Shown here in pieces: positions 21,677-21,814 of a stretch of DNA of 21,814 bases. The notes below the pieces were generated by a model. The model was not told the origin of the DNA and did not search any database. It worked only from the letters and a program-made list of their open reading frames with translations. The DNA comes from an uncultured Ruminococcus sp. (GTDB lineage Bacteria > Bacillota > Clostridia > Oscillospirales > Ruminococcaceae). The stretch's first letter is position 1. Every line of letters begins with the position of its first letter. The stretch is from the NCBI GenBank assembly GCA_937910385.1, contig CALEPT010000187.1, forward strand, positions 1-21,814. Reading direction: 5' to 3'. The position numbers and the translations under genes were made by a program.

Positions 21677-21814
21677 CTTCCCTTAACAAAAAAAGATTAC
21701 CGAGCCTAAAATAACAGGCTCGGTAATTTTATGCCACGATTCCGCCAAAGGGGGCTCCCCTTAGTCAGCTTCCCTTAACGGAAAAAGTGGGTTACCGAGC
21801 CTGAAATTATGGGC
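21677..21814. repeat. Two copies of a hairpin-bearing intergenic repeat, cut by the window end
   Basis: CTTCCCTTAAC begins at 21677 and again at 21769, each time followed by an A-rich run and TTACCGAGCCT(A/G)AAAT-like sequence, so the unit recurs with a 92-base offset. In copy 1, ATTACCGAGCCT / AGGCTCGGTAAT (21696-21707 and 21716-21727) forms a perfect 12-bp stem followed by TTTT, terminator-like. Copy 2 ends before its right arm. Between them AAGGGG-GCT-CCCCTT forms another small palindrome. No gene is seen here. Confidence 0.8.

Overview
The window looks like a contig from a gut or rumen Firmicute of the Ruminococcus type (inferred). Supporting signs are moderate GC, strong AAGGAGG ribosome binding sites, textbook TTGACA-17-TATAAT promoters, prokaryotic RING and zinc-ribbon membrane proteins, and a secreted protein ending in a dockerin, the plug-in module of cellulosomes. 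Bases 1-51 are not biological: they match the Illumina P5/TruSeq adapter, so the left edge is an assembly end. The right edge breaks inside a repeated hairpin element.

Left part (1-5853). A plus-strand RING/zinc-ribbon membrane protein is followed by a terminator and a striking run of six further perfect hairpins placed almost end to end (1083-1303). Then come two minus-strand, separately promoted genes. One encodes a secreted class 3 lipase fused to BspA-like leucine-rich repeats, a threonine-rich linker and a dockerin (1312-4116). The other encodes a zinc-ribbon membrane protein (4282-5718).

Central part (5854-18184). One long minus-strand operon of eight tightly spaced or overlapping genes runs from a promoter at 18156-18184 to a terminator at 5813-5842. 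In order of transcription it encodes: a 984-residue solute-binding protein with large N-terminal sandwich-like and helical regions and no lipobox; a CUT1-type permease pair; a membrane-anchored beta-propeller/TPR protein; a YIP1-family membrane protein; a secreted DUF5696 protein; and a second CUT1-type permease pair. It contains no ATPase, no cytoplasmic sugar enzyme and no regulator. The likely role is import of a carbohydrate, powered by a shared MsmX-type ATPase encoded elsewhere, with an unusually elaborate outer-surface apparatus. The promoter carries a perfect palindrome in its spacer. The leader of roughly 235 nt holds three stem-loops and a terminator-like element. This operon is the best candidate in the window for an under-described system.

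Right part (18185-21814). A divergent plus-strand operon encodes two related small DUF6442-type membrane proteins and a 68-residue XRE regulator; its promoter carries repeats that may be the regulator's operators. It is followed by a separately promoted NatAB-like ABC-2 exporter whose ATPase gene appears to start at a CTG codon. The window ends with a terminator and two copies of a repeat that contains a hairpin.
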